From: Chelatococcus caeni
GTDB lineage: Bacteria; Pseudomonadota; Alphaproteobacteria; Rhizobiales; Beijerinckiaceae
Assembly (NCBI RefSeq): GCF_014196925.1
Contig: NZ_JACIEN010000002.1
Coordinates: 310,001 to 374,000, forward strand
Reading direction: 5' to 3'
Length of the DNA stretch: 64,000 nucleotides
In this document: piece after piece, positions 45,067 through 56,636 of the stretch
Layout of the letters: each line of letters starts with the position of its first letter
How positions within the stretch are numbered: position 1 is the stretch's first letter
Notes under the pieces: generated by a model
Seen by the model: the letters and a program-made list of their open reading frames with translations, nothing else
What the model was told of the DNA's origin: nothing
Database searches by the model: none
Made by a program: the position numbers and the translations under genes

Positions 45067-46872
45067 TCATGGCCGCCAGCCGTCCGTCAGTTCCAGCGCC
45101 TGCCGCTCGAACAGGCGGCGGTAGAGGCCACCGGTGCGCGCCACGAGCTCCTCGTGGCTGCCCTCCTCGACGACGACGCCGTGGTCGAAGACGAGGATGC
45201 GGTCGACGGCGCGCACCGTCGACAGGCGGTGGGCGATGATGAGCGCCGTACGGCCCTTGAGCAGCCGCGCCATGGCCTGCTGGATCGCCGCCTCGCTCTC
45301 CGAATCGAGGGCCGAGGTCGCCTCGTCGAGGATGAGGATCGGCGCATCCGCGAGGAAGGCTCGCGCCAGGGCGACGCGCTGGCGCTCGCCGCCCGAGAGC
45401 TTGACGCCCCGCTCGCCGACCAGCGTCGCATAGCCGCGCGGCAGGCGGTCGATGAACGCGTCCGCATTGGCGAGCGCCGCCGCGCGCCGGATCTCCTCCA
45501 TCGTCGCCCCCGGCTTCGCATAGGCGATGTTCTCGGCGAGCGAGCGGTGGAACAGCACCGGCTCCTGCTGCACGATGGCGATCTGGGCGCGCAGCGAGGC
45601 CTGCGTCGCATGGCGCACGTCCTGCCCGTCGATCAGCACGCGGCCGCCGGTGACGTCGTGCAGGCGCTGGATGAGCTTGACGAGCGTCGTCTTGCCCGAG
45701 CCGGACGGGCCGACGAGGCCGAGGCTCTCGCCCGGCGCTATCGTGAGGTTGAGGTCGCGGTAGAGCGGCGTCGGATGGCCGCCGTAGCGGAAATCGACGT
45801 GCTCGAACACGATCTCGCCGCGCTTGACCGACAGCGGCCTCGCATCGGCCATGTCCTCCACGCCGAGCGGCGTGTCGTGCATGGCGACCAGCTCCTCCAT
45901 CTCGTTGACGCCGCGCTGCAGGTTGGAGATGTGGTAGCCGACGTCGCGCAGGTAGCCCTGCACCATGAAGAACATGGTGAGTACCGTGGCGAGGTCGCCG
46001 GCGCTCGCCTCGTCGCGCCACCACAGCCACAGGGCGACGGCGACGATGCCGATGCGCAGGGCGAGGAGGGTGACGATCTGCAGCGCCTCCGAGCCGGAGC
46101 TGCGCAGCCAGGTGCGCCGCGTGCGGCGACGCCACTTGTCGATCAGGGCGGCGAGGCGTGCGTCTTCCCGCGTCTCCGCGCCGAAGGCCTTCACCACGGC
46201 ATTGGCGCCGATGGCGTCGGCCATGGCACCGCCGAGCTTGGTGTCCCAGCTGTTCGACAGCCGGGCCGCCGGCGCCACCCAGCGCAGCGACAGGAGCATG
46301 GTGAGCACCACGTAGAGTATGCCGCCGGCGGCGACGAGGAGGCCCATCTGCGGCCAGCGCCAGCCCAGCAGCAGCGTCGCGCCCAGGAGCACCATGGCCG
46401 AGGGCAGGAGCGCGATGAAGATGGTGTCGCCGACGAGGTCGATGGCCCACATGCCGCGGCTGATGCGGCGCACCGTCGAGCCGGCGAAGCTGTTGGCGTG
46501 CCAGTCCGACGAGAAGCGCTGCACGCGCTCGAAGGCGTCCGAGCCGGTGCGGCTCATGACCTTCAGTGTCAGCTCGATGATGGCGAGGATGCCCGTCATG
46601 CGGCCGGCGAGCACGAGGAGCCCCATGAGCGCGAGCAGGCCGAGCGCGACGAGCGCGGCCCCGAGCGCCTCCTCGCGTCCGGTCTCGCCGCTGCGGGCGA
46701 TGGCGTCGACGATCTGGCCGGCGAAGACGGGCACCAGCACGTCGGCGACGGTGGCGACGACGAGGCCGCCGATGAGGGCGGCGAGCAGGGCGGGATGGCA
46801 TCGCCATCGGCGCCAGAGGAAGGCGAGCACGGGGCGAAAAGCCCCCGTGCGCCGGTTCTGTTCGGCGGTCAC
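45067..46872 (-). CDS. ABC exporter, fused membrane and ATPase domains (second of two)
   Basis: 601 residues with a GTG start. The membrane domain (about 20-310) begins PALLAALIGGLVVATVADVL. ATPase motifs: GPSGSGKTTLVK, LSGGERQR, PILILDEATSALD, IAHRLSTV. Same family as the first exporter and in the same direction, so a heterodimeric multidrug or lipid exporter is plausible. No good Shine-Dalgarno lies before the GTG, and a GC stem-loop (46884-46900) sits just upstream, in line with control from the 28-residue leader ORF. Confidence 0.92.
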   Translation of the reverse strand: MTAEQNRRTGAFRPVLAFLWRRWRCHPALLAALIGGLVVATVADVLVPVFAGQIVDAIARSGETGREEALGAALVALGLLALMGLLVLAGRMTGILAIIELTLKVMSRTGSDAFERVQRFSSDWHANSFAGSTVRRISRGMWAIDLVGDTIFIALLPSAMVLLGATLLLGWRWPQMGLLVAAGGILYVVLTMLLSLRWVAPAARLSNSWDTKLGGAMADAIGANAVVKAFGAETREDARLAALIDKWRRRTRRTWLRSSGSEALQIVTLLALRIGIVAVALWLWWRDEASAGDLATVLTMFFMVQGYLRDVGYHISNLQRGVNEMEELVAMHDTPLGVEDMADARPLSVKRGEIVFEHVDFRYGGHPTPLYRDLNLTIAPGESLGLVGPSGSGKTTLVKLIQRLHDVTGGRVLIDGQDVRHATQASLRAQIAIVQQEPVLFHRSLAENIAYAKPGATMEEIRRAAALANADAFIDRLPRGYATLVGERGVKLSGGERQRVALARAFLADAPILILDEATSALDSESEAAIQQAMARLLKGRTALIIAHRLSTVRAVDRILVFDHGVVVEEGSHEELVARTGGLYRRLFERQALELTDGWRP

Positions 46873-46883
46873 GGTTCGATCAC

Positions 46884-46900
46884 GCCCGCGCGGCGCGGGC
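46884..46900 (-). promoter_or_regulatory. Stem-loop just upstream of second ABC exporter start
   Basis: GCCCGCG (46884-46890) and CGCGGGC (46894-46900) with a 3-base loop, 12 bases before the GTG. It may mask the ribosome site unless the upstream leader is being translated or stalled. Inferred. Confidence 0.4.
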
Positions 46901-47018
46901 GGCCCTTATGAGGGAAGCAGGCGCCGGCGACGCGCGCACGACGGCCCGCGGGCCAAGGCCCGGTCCCGAAATGGATAGGAGGTGGAAAGTGGGGTCGGCG
47001 GCCTAAGCCGCTCGCGAC

Positions 47019-47105
47019 CTAACGGCGCTTGCGCCCGCCGGGAGAAATGCCGGCGCCCGCCCGCAGCATGGCAAAGGGCATCTGCGTATGACGGATAACT
47101 GTCAT
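47019..47105 (-). CDS. 28-residue leader peptide upstream of second ABC exporter
   Basis: ATG at 47105 with a perfect AGGAGG six bases upstream. Begins MTVIRHTQMPFAMLRAGAG and ends with a basic ISPGGRKRR. The inner MPFAML matches the leader of the first exporter (MPLAML). It is 146 bp ahead of the exporter GTG. A sigma70-like promoter (TTGCCC, 17 bp, TACAAA) precedes it with a short 5' leader. This is best explained as a regulatory uORF, perhaps antibiotic- or nascent-chain-sensing. An independent small protein is the alternative. Confidence 0.65.
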   Translation of the reverse strand: MTVIRHTQMPFAMLRAGAGISPGGRKRR

Positions 47106-47129
47106 GTCCGCCCTCCTGCGGGGTGAGTT

Positions 47130-47168
47130 AAGGGCGCCCTTTGTAATGCGTGATCAGTTTTTGGGCAA
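47130..47168 (-). promoter_or_regulatory. Sigma70-like promoter and palindrome ahead of leader 2
   Basis: Reading leftward, TTGCCC (47168-47163), 17-bp spacer, TACAAA (47145-47140). The predicted start falls in the 12-bp palindrome AAGGGCGCCCTT (47130-47141), a possible operator. The leader's Shine-Dalgarno begins about 15 bases later. Confidence 0.45.
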
Positions 47169-47320
47169 GTCCGCTCCGGCAGAAGTAGCGCAAGTAGCGG
47201 CAAGGCGTGGCATCGGGGCCACAGGCGGGCCCCGCCGTCCGGTGCGGGAGATCACGTCGTCCGTCGCGGCAGATGCTAAGCTGTTCCTGCTTTCGGCCAT
47301 CTCCGGAGGGGAGGACCATC

Positions 47321-48295
47321 ATGGCCAGGAAAACGCCACCGGTCAGGGAACAGGTTGTCGGGCCTTATGTACGATCGAACGCCTATATCAAGGGTCGGCT
47401 GATCGATTTCGACACGGGGAGCGCGGCGCTCGAGGGACAGCACAAGCGCTGGCTGTCGGAGAAGATGGCCTATGTGAAGAGCCAGTCCGGCTTCCACATG
47501 TGGCTGATCGGCTTCGCCTCGAAGATCGGGGACGCCAACTACAACAAGCGCCTGTCGAACGACCGGACCAATGCGGTCCTCAAGTTCATCGGCGACCTCG
47601 ACGATCGCGCCCTCAACGCCATCGAGCTCTGGGAAGCGCGCGGCGAGGAAGGCTACAAGGCGGCCGAAAGCGACAATTCGGCCGACATGCGCGCGGTGGA
47701 GGTCCACATCTTCATCGGCGATATCCCGCCGCCGCCGCCGCCTCCGGACATCAAGCCCAATCCGCGGCCCCTGCCGCCCCTGCCGGGCGGGCAGCGCTAT
47801 TCGGACTGGGCGGTCGCCTCGCCGGGCGGCGCGGTGTCGAACATCCTGCCGGGCGTCGTCATCGGCTTCAACGTCTTCGTCTTCCGCAACAGGACGACCG
47901 GCGAGCAGCGGGCCTATATCGCGCCGAGCGCCGGGTTCGGCCAGTCGCTGAGCCTGAAGGGCGGGCCGGTGATGCAGGCGGTGCAGACGCTGCTGACCTC
48001 CCCGGCCGGGACCAACATGGATTTCGAGCCGCTGACTTCCCCGCTGCCCGTCACCTGGGACGAATTGGGCGACAGCCTGAGCACGGTCTCGTCGATCGGC
48101 GGGGGCGTCGGGCCGCGCGGCGTGACGGCGATCCACACCACGATCGAGGCGCCAAACGTGTGGCGGCACTCGCCCTCGGGCGTGCCGATCCGGAAGGAGC
48201 TTCAGCTGTTCTCGTTCGACTATGTCGGCAAGAACTTCCAACTCGGGGCCGGCGGCTCGGCCGTCGTCGGGCCGCTGGTCGAAGTCGCCCGCTGA
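47321..48295 (+). CDS. OmpA-like domain protein without signal peptide
   Basis: 324 residues, GGAGGGGAGG before the ATG. Residues about 20-135 look OmpA-C-like: RLIDFDTGSAALEGQHKRWL, then MWLIGFASKIGDANYNKRLS and NDRTNAVLKFI. A poly-Pro linker (DIPPPPPPPDIKPNPRP) follows, then a 180-residue Gly/Ser-rich domain I cannot place (SDWAVASPGGAVSNILPGVV). No export signal or lipobox is seen, which is odd for a peptidoglycan-binding fold. It could be a protein exported by another route, a secretion-system cargo, or an intracellular form. Divergent from the leader/ABC unit. Confidence 0.6.
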   Translation: MARKTPPVREQVVGPYVRSNAYIKGRLIDFDTGSAALEGQHKRWLSEKMAYVKSQSGFHMWLIGFASKIGDANYNKRLSNDRTNAVLKFIGDLDDRALNAIELWEARGEEGYKAAESDNSADMRAVEVHIFIGDIPPPPPPPDIKPNPRPLPPLPGGQRYSDWAVASPGGAVSNILPGVVIGFNVFVFRNRTTGEQRAYIAPSAGFGQSLSLKGGPVMQAVQTLLTSPAGTNMDFEPLTSPLPVTWDELGDSLSTVSSIGGGVGPRGVTAIHTTIEAPNVWRHSPSGVPIRKELQLFSFDYVGKNFQLGAGGSAVVGPLVEVAR

Positions 48296-48312
48296 CGGTC
48301 GGCAGGCGGGAC

Positions 48313-48343
48313 CGGCTTGCGGGCGTGCGCCGCCCGCAAGCCG
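48313..48343. terminator. Strong hairpin between convergent genes
   Basis: CGGCTTGCGGGCG (48313-48325) and CGCCCGCAAGCCG (48331-48343) form a 13-bp stem with a 5-base loop between the OmpA-like gene and gyrB. No T-tract, but position and strength suit a two-way terminator. Confidence 0.65.
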
Positions 48344-48352
48344 CCGCCAAAG

Positions 48353-50794
<2,442 letters not shown>

Positions 50795-50935
50795 TCAATG
50801 ATCCTGAGCCGCACGCGAGGCGTGCGATAGGCTTGATTCGACTGTTAAATTTAGTGTCTCAACCGGGCGATTGCACGTGTTGCGGCCGCTTTCGCGGCCT
50901 CATTTGCAGCCTTGCCCTGGCTCCGATGCGTCCCG

Positions 50936-51577
50936 TCAACGGCTCGCCACCGCAACGGCCGCGCCCGCCATTACCGTCCCGGTGGCGCGGTTGACGAGGC
51001 GCACCGCCTGAGCGCTCGTGAAGAGGCGGCGCGCGCGGGCGGCAAGGACGATATAGGCCGAGAAGACCGCGGCGAGAATACTCAGCGTCACGACGACGAG
51101 CTCGACATAGCCCACGGCGTCGAGACGGGCGAGGTCGACGATGTTCGGTACGAGCGCGAGATAGAACACGATGACCTTGGGGTTGCCGAGGGTGACGGCG
51201 AGCCCGGCGAAGAACAGCTTCACCGGGTGCTCGCGCCGGCGGTCCGCCTCGATCTCGCGCGCTTCGGCCGGGGCGCTCCACAGTTTCCAGGCAAGATAGA
51301 GCAGATAGGCCGCGCCGGCGTATTTCACCACGAGGAAGACGCCGTGGAAGGTCTGGGCGAGGACGGCGAGGCCCGTCACGGCGAAGGTCAGCCACACGAC
51401 GTCGCCGATGGCGAGGCCGGCCGTGAAGGCGGCCGCTCCCTGGGTGCCGCGGCCGAGCACGCGCGCGACGATCGCGGCGATGCCGGGGCCGGGCGAGGCG
51501 GCCGCCACGGTGAGCGCGCCGGCGAAGACGAGAAGGCCCGTGAGGTCGAGACCGGACATGAACAGCAGCAACTCCAT
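50936..51577 (-). CDS. LysE/RhtB-family amino-acid exporter
   Basis: 213 residues, six predicted helices. Typical start SGLDLTGLLVFAGALTVAAASPGPGIAAI by position (the PGP motif near residue 31) and LLYLAWKLWSA, LFFAGLAVTLGNPKVIVFYL. Exports amino acids or derivatives across the inner membrane; substrate unknown. 157 bp beyond gyrB. Confidence 0.9.
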   Translation of the reverse strand: MELLLFMSGLDLTGLLVFAGALTVAAASPGPGIAAIVARVLGRGTQGAAAFTAGLAIGDVVWLTFAVTGLAVLAQTFHGVFLVVKYAGAAYLLYLAWKLWSAPAEAREIEADRRREHPVKLFFAGLAVTLGNPKVIVFYLALVPNIVDLARLDAVGYVELVVVTLSILAAVFSAYIVLAARARRLFTSAQAVRLVNRATGTVMAGAAVAVASR

Positions 51578-51591
51578 GCGTCGCGGGCGGA

Positions 51592-52542
51592 TCAGCGCTC
51601 CTCGCCGGCGACCGCCCCGTTCTTAGCAGAAATGCCCGCATCCGCGAAGTCCGGCGTCACCGGCGGGACCTTGCCTCCGGCCGCGTCCGGCGGTCGCGGC
51701 GGATGGACGATGGTGACAAGGACGAAGCTGATGATCAGCAGCAGGAACCAGGACCCCATCTTGGCAAGCGAGACGAGCTGCCAGTCCCCCTGCCCGGCAT
51801 AGCGCCAGGTGTTGGTCGCCGTGCCGATGTTCTCCGCGATCCAGATGAAGAAGGACGTGAGGAAACAGGCGAGGAGCAGCGGCATCCAGCGCGGCACCGC
51901 ATCGACCGTGAAATAGATGCGGCTGCGCCCGTAGATGACGAAGGCGGCGACGAAGAGGACGTAGCGGCCGTCGACGACATAGTGATGGGTGAAGAAGTTG
52001 ACGTAGATGAGGCCCGCCAGCAGCGCCGTCGTCCAGAAGGGCGGGTAGTGCGCAAAGCGCATGTCGAACAGGCGGATGACGCGCACCATGTAGCTGCCGA
52101 CGCTCGCATACATGAAGCCGGTGAAGAGCGGCACGCCGCCGATGCGCAGCACCGCCGCCTCGGGGTAGGTCCAGCTGCCGACGTGCGTCTTGAAGATCTC
52201 CATGACCGTGCCGACGACGTGGAAGAGGAAGATGATCTTGGCCTCTTCCAGCTCCTCGAGCTTCAGCAGGACGAAGGCGACCTGCACGAGGATCGCCGCA
52301 GCGAAGAGCGCGTCGTAGCGATGGACCGGCCAGTCGGGCGACCAGACGAGCTTGGTGACGATGATCAGCGCCAGCATGATGGCGCCGAAGAGCGAGGCCC
52401 AGGCCTGCTTGAAGCCGAAGACGAGGAACTCGCGCAGCGGCCACGGCAGGCGTGCGAGGAGACGGCGGGCGCGCTGGTGGGCGCCGGCGAGCCAGGGGGC
52501 GTAGCGGCCGGGATGGCCGAGCGGGGACGGGGCTCGCGTCAT
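51592..52542 (-). CDS. DUF817 integral membrane protein
   Basis: 316 residues from the ATG at 52542. Eight or so membrane helices; conserved LKLEELEEAKIIFLFHVVGT, MEIFKTHVGSWTYPE and NFFTHHYVVDGRYVLF, the core of DUF817, with several His and Glu inside the membrane. Role unknown. Its start overlaps the recF stop by 4 bp, so it is translated from the recF transcript. Confidence 0.85.
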   Translation of the reverse strand: MTRAPSPLGHPGRYAPWLAGAHQRARRLLARLPWPLREFLVFGFKQAWASLFGAIMLALIIVTKLVWSPDWPVHRYDALFAAAILVQVAFVLLKLEELEEAKIIFLFHVVGTVMEIFKTHVGSWTYPEAAVLRIGGVPLFTGFMYASVGSYMVRVIRLFDMRFAHYPPFWTTALLAGLIYVNFFTHHYVVDGRYVLFVAAFVIYGRSRIYFTVDAVPRWMPLLLACFLTSFFIWIAENIGTATNTWRYAGQGDWQLVSLAKMGSWFLLLIISFVLVTIVHPPRPPDAAGGKVPPVTPDFADAGISAKNGAVAGEER

Positions 52543-53729
52543 GCGGCGGGCGCCGCCGGTGCGAGCCGGCCCGGCGTCACGGCGAAGCGCACGGCGTCCG
52601 CGGGCAGGTCGGCGAAAAGGGCGGGGTCGGCGCCGGTCATCCAGACCTGGCTGCCGAGCGCGGCGAGCGTGCCGTAGAGCGCGGCCCGTCGGCGCGGGTC
52701 GAGATGGGCGGCGATCTCGTCCAGGAGCACGAGCGGGGCCATGCCGCTCATGGCGGCGACGAGGCGGGCATGGGCGAGCACGAGCCCGATGAGGAGGGCC
52801 TTCTGCTCGCCGGTGGAGCATTCGGCGGCCGGCGTGTCCTTCGGCCCGTGGCGCACGGTGAGGTCGCTCGCCTGCGGCCCGGCGAGCGTGCGCCCGGCCG
52901 CCCGGTCGCGCAGGCGGCCTTCGGCGAGGCGGGCGCGGTAGAGGTCCTCCACCTCGACGGCCGGCCGGTCGGCGGCCATGTCCTCGAACTCGCCGGCGAG
53001 GGCGAGATCGCCCCAGGGGAAGGGGGAGGCGTCGTCGCGTGCGGCGAGGACGAGGGCGGCAAGCCGCGTCACGGTCTCGCGCCGCGCGGCGGCGACGGCG
53101 ACGGCGAGCTCGGCGAGCTCGGTCTCGATGGCGTCGAGCCAGGCTGTGTTGCGGGGATGCTCCTCGAGCACCCGGTTGCGGCTGCGCAGGGCGCGCTCGA
53201 AGGCATTGACGCGCGTGCCGTGGGTGGGGTCGACGGCGAGGACGAGCCGGTCGAGAAAGCGCCGCCGGTCGCCGGGCGTGCCGGTGAAGAGGCCGTCGAG
53301 CGCCGGCGTCAGCCAGACGACGCGCACATACTCGGCGAAGGCGGCCGGGGAGCCCGCCGTCTCGCCGTCGATGCGGCAGCGGCGCGCAAGGCCGCCGTCC
53401 GGCGCGCGCTCCGTTCCCGTGCCCAGCCGGACGCCGCCCCAGCGGGTGTCGAGCGTGACGGAGACGGAGAAGGTGCCGGGCCCGTCGTGCGCCGCCATGG
53501 CGGCGAGGTCGGCACGCCGCAGGCCGCGGCCTGCCGTGAACAGCGACAGCGCCTCGAGCACGTTGGTCTTGCCGGCGCCATTCTCGCCGACGAGGGCGAC
53601 GAGCGGCGCATCAACGTCGACGTCGAGGGCACGATAGCTGCGGAAGTCGCGCAGGCCGAGGCGCGTCACGCGGCAGGGCCCGGCCGCGCCTGTCGGCGGC
53701 AATGCAGCGGATGGCGGTTGCTCGGTCAT
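52539..53729 (-). CDS. recF: DNA replication/repair protein RecF
   Basis: 396 residues. Walker A VGENGAGKTNVLEALSL near residue 48, Walker B-like PLVLLDEIAAHLD near 325, signature STGEQKALLIGLVLAHARLV. Loads RecA at gaps with RecOR. Pro/Ala-rich first 18 residues. 84 bp after dnaN. Confidence 0.95.
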   Translation of the reverse strand: MTEQPPSAALPPTGAAGPCRVTRLGLRDFRSYRALDVDVDAPLVALVGENGAGKTNVLEALSLFTAGRGLRRADLAAMAAHDGPGTFSVSVTLDTRWGGVRLGTGTERAPDGGLARRCRIDGETAGSPAAFAEYVRVVWLTPALDGLFTGTPGDRRRFLDRLVLAVDPTHGTRVNAFERALRSRNRVLEEHPRNTAWLDAIETELAELAVAVAAARRETVTRLAALVLAARDDASPFPWGDLALAGEFEDMAADRPAVEVEDLYRARLAEGRLRDRAAGRTLAGPQASDLTVRHGPKDTPAAECSTGEQKALLIGLVLAHARLVAAMSGMAPLVLLDEIAAHLDPRRRAALYGTLAALGSQVWMTGADPALFADLPADAVRFAVTPGRLAPAAPAA

Positions 53730-53813
53730 CGCCTCGTCACGCAGCGGCGCGGCACCGCCGCCGCGCCTCTTGCCGCAGACCGGCGAGGCGTGCGCGCCGT
53801 CCCGTCCGGATGC

Positions 53814-54932
53814 TTACACCCGCATCGGCATCAGGACGTAGAGGGCGCTCGCGCCCTCGCGGTCCTGGATCAGCGTCGGCGAACCGGGGTCGGCGAGCTT
53901 GAACAGCGCGGTGTCGCCGTCGAGCTGGGCCGTGATGTCGAGGAGATAGCGGGCGTTGAAGCCGATATCGAGCGCATCGGCCTCGTAGTCGACCTCGATC
54001 TCCTCCGTCGCGCTGCCCGAATCGGGGTTGGTGACCGAGAGCGTCAGCCGGCCGTCGGCGAGAGCGAGCTTCACGGCCCGGCCGCGCTCGGAGGAGATGG
54101 TCGAGACACGGTCGACAGCGGCGGCGAAGCTCACGCGCTCGACGACGAGCTGCTTGTCGTTGCCGGCCGGGATCACCCGCTGATAATCGGGGAAGGTGCC
54201 GTCGATGAGCTTGGAGGTGAGGACGACCGAGCCGATCGACAGGCGGATCTTGCTCGGGGACAGTTCGACGCTTGCCTGCGCCTCGGCGTCTTCCAGCAGC
54301 TTCTGCACCTCGGCCACGGCCTTGCGCGGCACGATGACGCCGGGCATGCCGGCCGAGCCCTCGGGCGCGGCGGTCTCGACGCGGGCGAGGCGGTGCCCGT
54401 CGGTGGCCACGGCGCGCAGCACCGGCACGCCGTTGCTCTCGATGGTGTGGAGATAGATGCCGTTGAGGTAGTAGCGCGTCTCCTCGGTCGAGATCGCGAA
54501 CTGCGTCTTGTCGATGAGGCGCTTCAGCTCACCCGCCGGCAGGGTGAAGCGGTGCGGCATCTCGCCGGCCGCGATGTCGGGGAAGTCGCTCTCGGGCAGG
54601 GCCTGCAGCGTGAAGCGCGAGCGGCCCGAGCGGATCAGCATCTGGCTCGTGTCGCCGCCCGTCTCGAGCGAGACCTGGGAGCCGTCGGGCAGCTTGCGCA
54701 CGATGTCGTAGAGCACGTGCGCGGGCACGGTGGTCGCGCCCGCCATCTCCACATCGGCGGCGAGCGCCTCGGTGACTTCGAGATCGAGGTCCGTCGCCTT
54801 GAGATGCAGCATGCCGCTCTCGGCGCGCAGCAGCACGTTCGACAGGATCGGAATGGTGTTGCGCCGCTCGACGACGCGATGCACATGCCCGAGCGACTTG
54901 AGGAGCGCCGCCCGCTCGACCGTGACCTTCAT
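53814..54932 (-). CDS. dnaN: DNA polymerase III sliding clamp (beta subunit)
   Basis: 372 residues, three clamp domains. Starts MKVTVERAALLKSLGHVHRV and ends GASALYVLMPMRV, the canonical clamp C-terminus. Forms the dimeric ring that tethers polymerase III. 162 bp after dnaA, in the usual dnaA-dnaN-recF order. Confidence 0.98.
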   Translation of the reverse strand: MKVTVERAALLKSLGHVHRVVERRNTIPILSNVLLRAESGMLHLKATDLDLEVTEALAADVEMAGATTVPAHVLYDIVRKLPDGSQVSLETGGDTSQMLIRSGRSRFTLQALPESDFPDIAAGEMPHRFTLPAGELKRLIDKTQFAISTEETRYYLNGIYLHTIESNGVPVLRAVATDGHRLARVETAAPEGSAGMPGVIVPRKAVAEVQKLLEDAEAQASVELSPSKIRLSIGSVVLTSKLIDGTFPDYQRVIPAGNDKQLVVERVSFAAAVDRVSTISSERGRAVKLALADGRLTLSVTNPDSGSATEEIEVDYEADALDIGFNARYLLDITAQLDGDTALFKLADPGSPTLIQDREGASALYVLMPMRV

Positions 54933-55094
54933 GACCGCCCGTTTCCCTTTGGCGCCCGAAGGCGCATGAGGCTCGCTTGCCCGGCTGGCTGGTAGCCCAC
55001 CGGGGCACGCACAATGCCGTCTTGTCGGCCCTTGTGCAAGGGCGGCAACGGGTGTGTCAACAGTGGCGGGCGCGGCAGCTCGGGCTGCGGCCGC

Positions 55095-56636
55095 TCACTC
55101 CTGCAGCATGCGCTTGAGGAGCTCGACCTCCTCGTTCAGCGCCGGGTCGTCACCCACCGCCTTCTCGATCTTGCGCACGGCATGCAGCACGGTGGTGTGG
55201 TCGCGCCCGCCGAAGCGCCGGCCGATCTCGGGCAGCGAGCGCAGGGTCAGCACCTTGGAGAGATACATGGCGATCTGCCGCGGCTTGACGACGGCCGCCG
55301 TGCGGCGCTCGGACAGGAGGTCGGCGCGCGAGACGTTGTAGCGTCCGGCGACGAGCTTCTGGATGTCCTCGATCTTGACGCGCTTGGGATCACGGGTGCG
55401 CACCAGGTCGCGCACGGCCGCCTCGGCGGTCTCGACAGTGAGAGGCGAGCCGGTCAGCGTCGCATGGGCGAGCAGGCGGTTCACGGCCCCGTCGAGGTCG
55501 CGCCCGTTGGTGGCGATGACGCGCGCCACATAGGCGACGACGGCCTCGGGCACTTCGAAGGCGGGATGCAGGGCCTGCACCGCGGCGATGCGCGTCGACA
55601 GGATGCGGGAGCGCAGCTCCTCGTCGAGCGGGCACATCTCGACGACGAGGCCGCCGGCGAGGCGCGAGCGCACGCGCTCGTCGAGGGCCTCGAGGTCGGA
55701 CGGCGGACGGTCCGCCGCCACGACGATCTGCCGCCCGGCATCGAGCAGGGCATTGATGGTGTGGCCGAATTCCTGCTGGATCGACTTGCCCTGGAGGAAC
55801 TGAACGTCGTCGATGACGAGCATGTCGATGCCGCGCAGGCGCTCCTTGAAGGCCAGAGCCGTCTGGGCCTTCAGCGAGGCGACGAAGCCGTACATGAAAC
55901 GGTCGGCCGTCAGGTAGATGACGCGCTTGCCGCGGCCCTGCGCCTCGTGGGCGATGGCCTGCATGAGATGCGTCTTGCCGAGGCCGACGCCGGCATGGAG
56001 ATAGAGCGGGTTGTAGAGCGGCGCGCCGCCTTCATGGCGGGCGATGCGGTCGGCGGCGGCATGGGCGAGGGCGTTCGAGCGGCCGACGATGAAGGTGGAG
56101 AAGGTGAGGCGCGGGTCGAGCGCGTTGGCGGCGCTGTCGTCGGCAAGCTCCGGGGCCGCGGCCTTCTCGCTCGTGCTCTCGCGCGCCTCGTCGGCGACGC
56201 GAGGACGCGCCACGACAGGGGCGGCAGCGCGCGCGGGGGCGGCGGCCGGCTCGCTCGGGCGGGCGGCCATGGGCATTTCGCGCGTCACCGCGCCGCGGAC
56301 GAAGAAGGCGACGCGGCTGACGGCCGCATGCTCGGCCTTGAAGACCGCCAGGACGCGATCGGCGTAGTGCGACTCGATCCAGCTCTTGAGGAAGCGGGTC
56401 GGCACGGACAGGCGGGCGGTGCCGGCCGCAAGGCCGTCGCATTCCAGCCGACCGAACCAGCTCGAGAACACGTCTTCGCCGAGCTCGGCCCGCAGCCGGC
56501 GGCGCACGCGCCCCCAGGCGTCCGACAGGTCCTCGCTGCCGCCGGCGGCGCCGCGAGCGTCATCGATATCGGGCACGGGGCCGTGCGGGACAGCCGCGCC
56601 CTTGGCCTCGATCACGCTCTCTTCGCCTTTGTACAT
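55095..56636 (-). CDS. dnaA: Chromosomal replication initiator DnaA
   Basis: 513 residues from the ATG at 56636 ([20 protein letters not shown]). Domain I is around residues 35-115 ([20 protein letters not shown]), then an Ala/Pro linker. The AAA+ domain has [18 protein letters not shown] (Walker A) and [15 protein letters not shown] (Walker B). The DnaA-box binding domain IV holds [18 protein letters not shown]. It binds DnaA boxes and opens the origin. Confidence 0.98.
   Translation of the reverse strand: MYKGEESVIEAKGAAVPHGPVPDIDDARGAAGGSEDLSDAWGRVRRRLRAELGEDVFSSWFGRLECDGLAAGTARLSVPTRFLKSWIESHYADRVLAVFKAEHAAVSRVAFFVRGAVTREMPMAARPSEPAAAPARAAAPVVARPRVADEARESTSEKAAAPELADDSAANALDPRLTFSTFIVGRSNALAHAAADRIARHEGGAPLYNPLYLHAGVGLGKTHLMQAIAHEAQGRGKRVIYLTADRFMYGFVASLKAQTALAFKERLRGIDMLVIDDVQFLQGKSIQQEFGHTINALLDAGRQIVVAADRPPSDLEALDERVRSRLAGGLVVEMCPLDEELRSRILSTRIAAVQALHPAFEVPEAVVAYVARVIATNGRDLDGAVNRLLAHATLTGSPLTVETAEAAVRDLVRTRDPKRVKIEDIQKLVAGRYNVSRADLLSERRTAAVVKPRQIAMYLSKVLTLRSLPEIGRRFGGRDHTTVLHAVRKIEKAVGDDPALNEEVELLKRMLQE

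Noticed and set aside
44922-47091. Plus-strand micro-ORFs MAKGIW (44922-44942) and MAKGICV (47068-47091) that lie antisense to the leader peptides
   Set aside because: They are the complement of the shared MP(F/L)AML codons. They have no Shine-Dalgarno, whereas the minus-strand versions do and precede the exporters.
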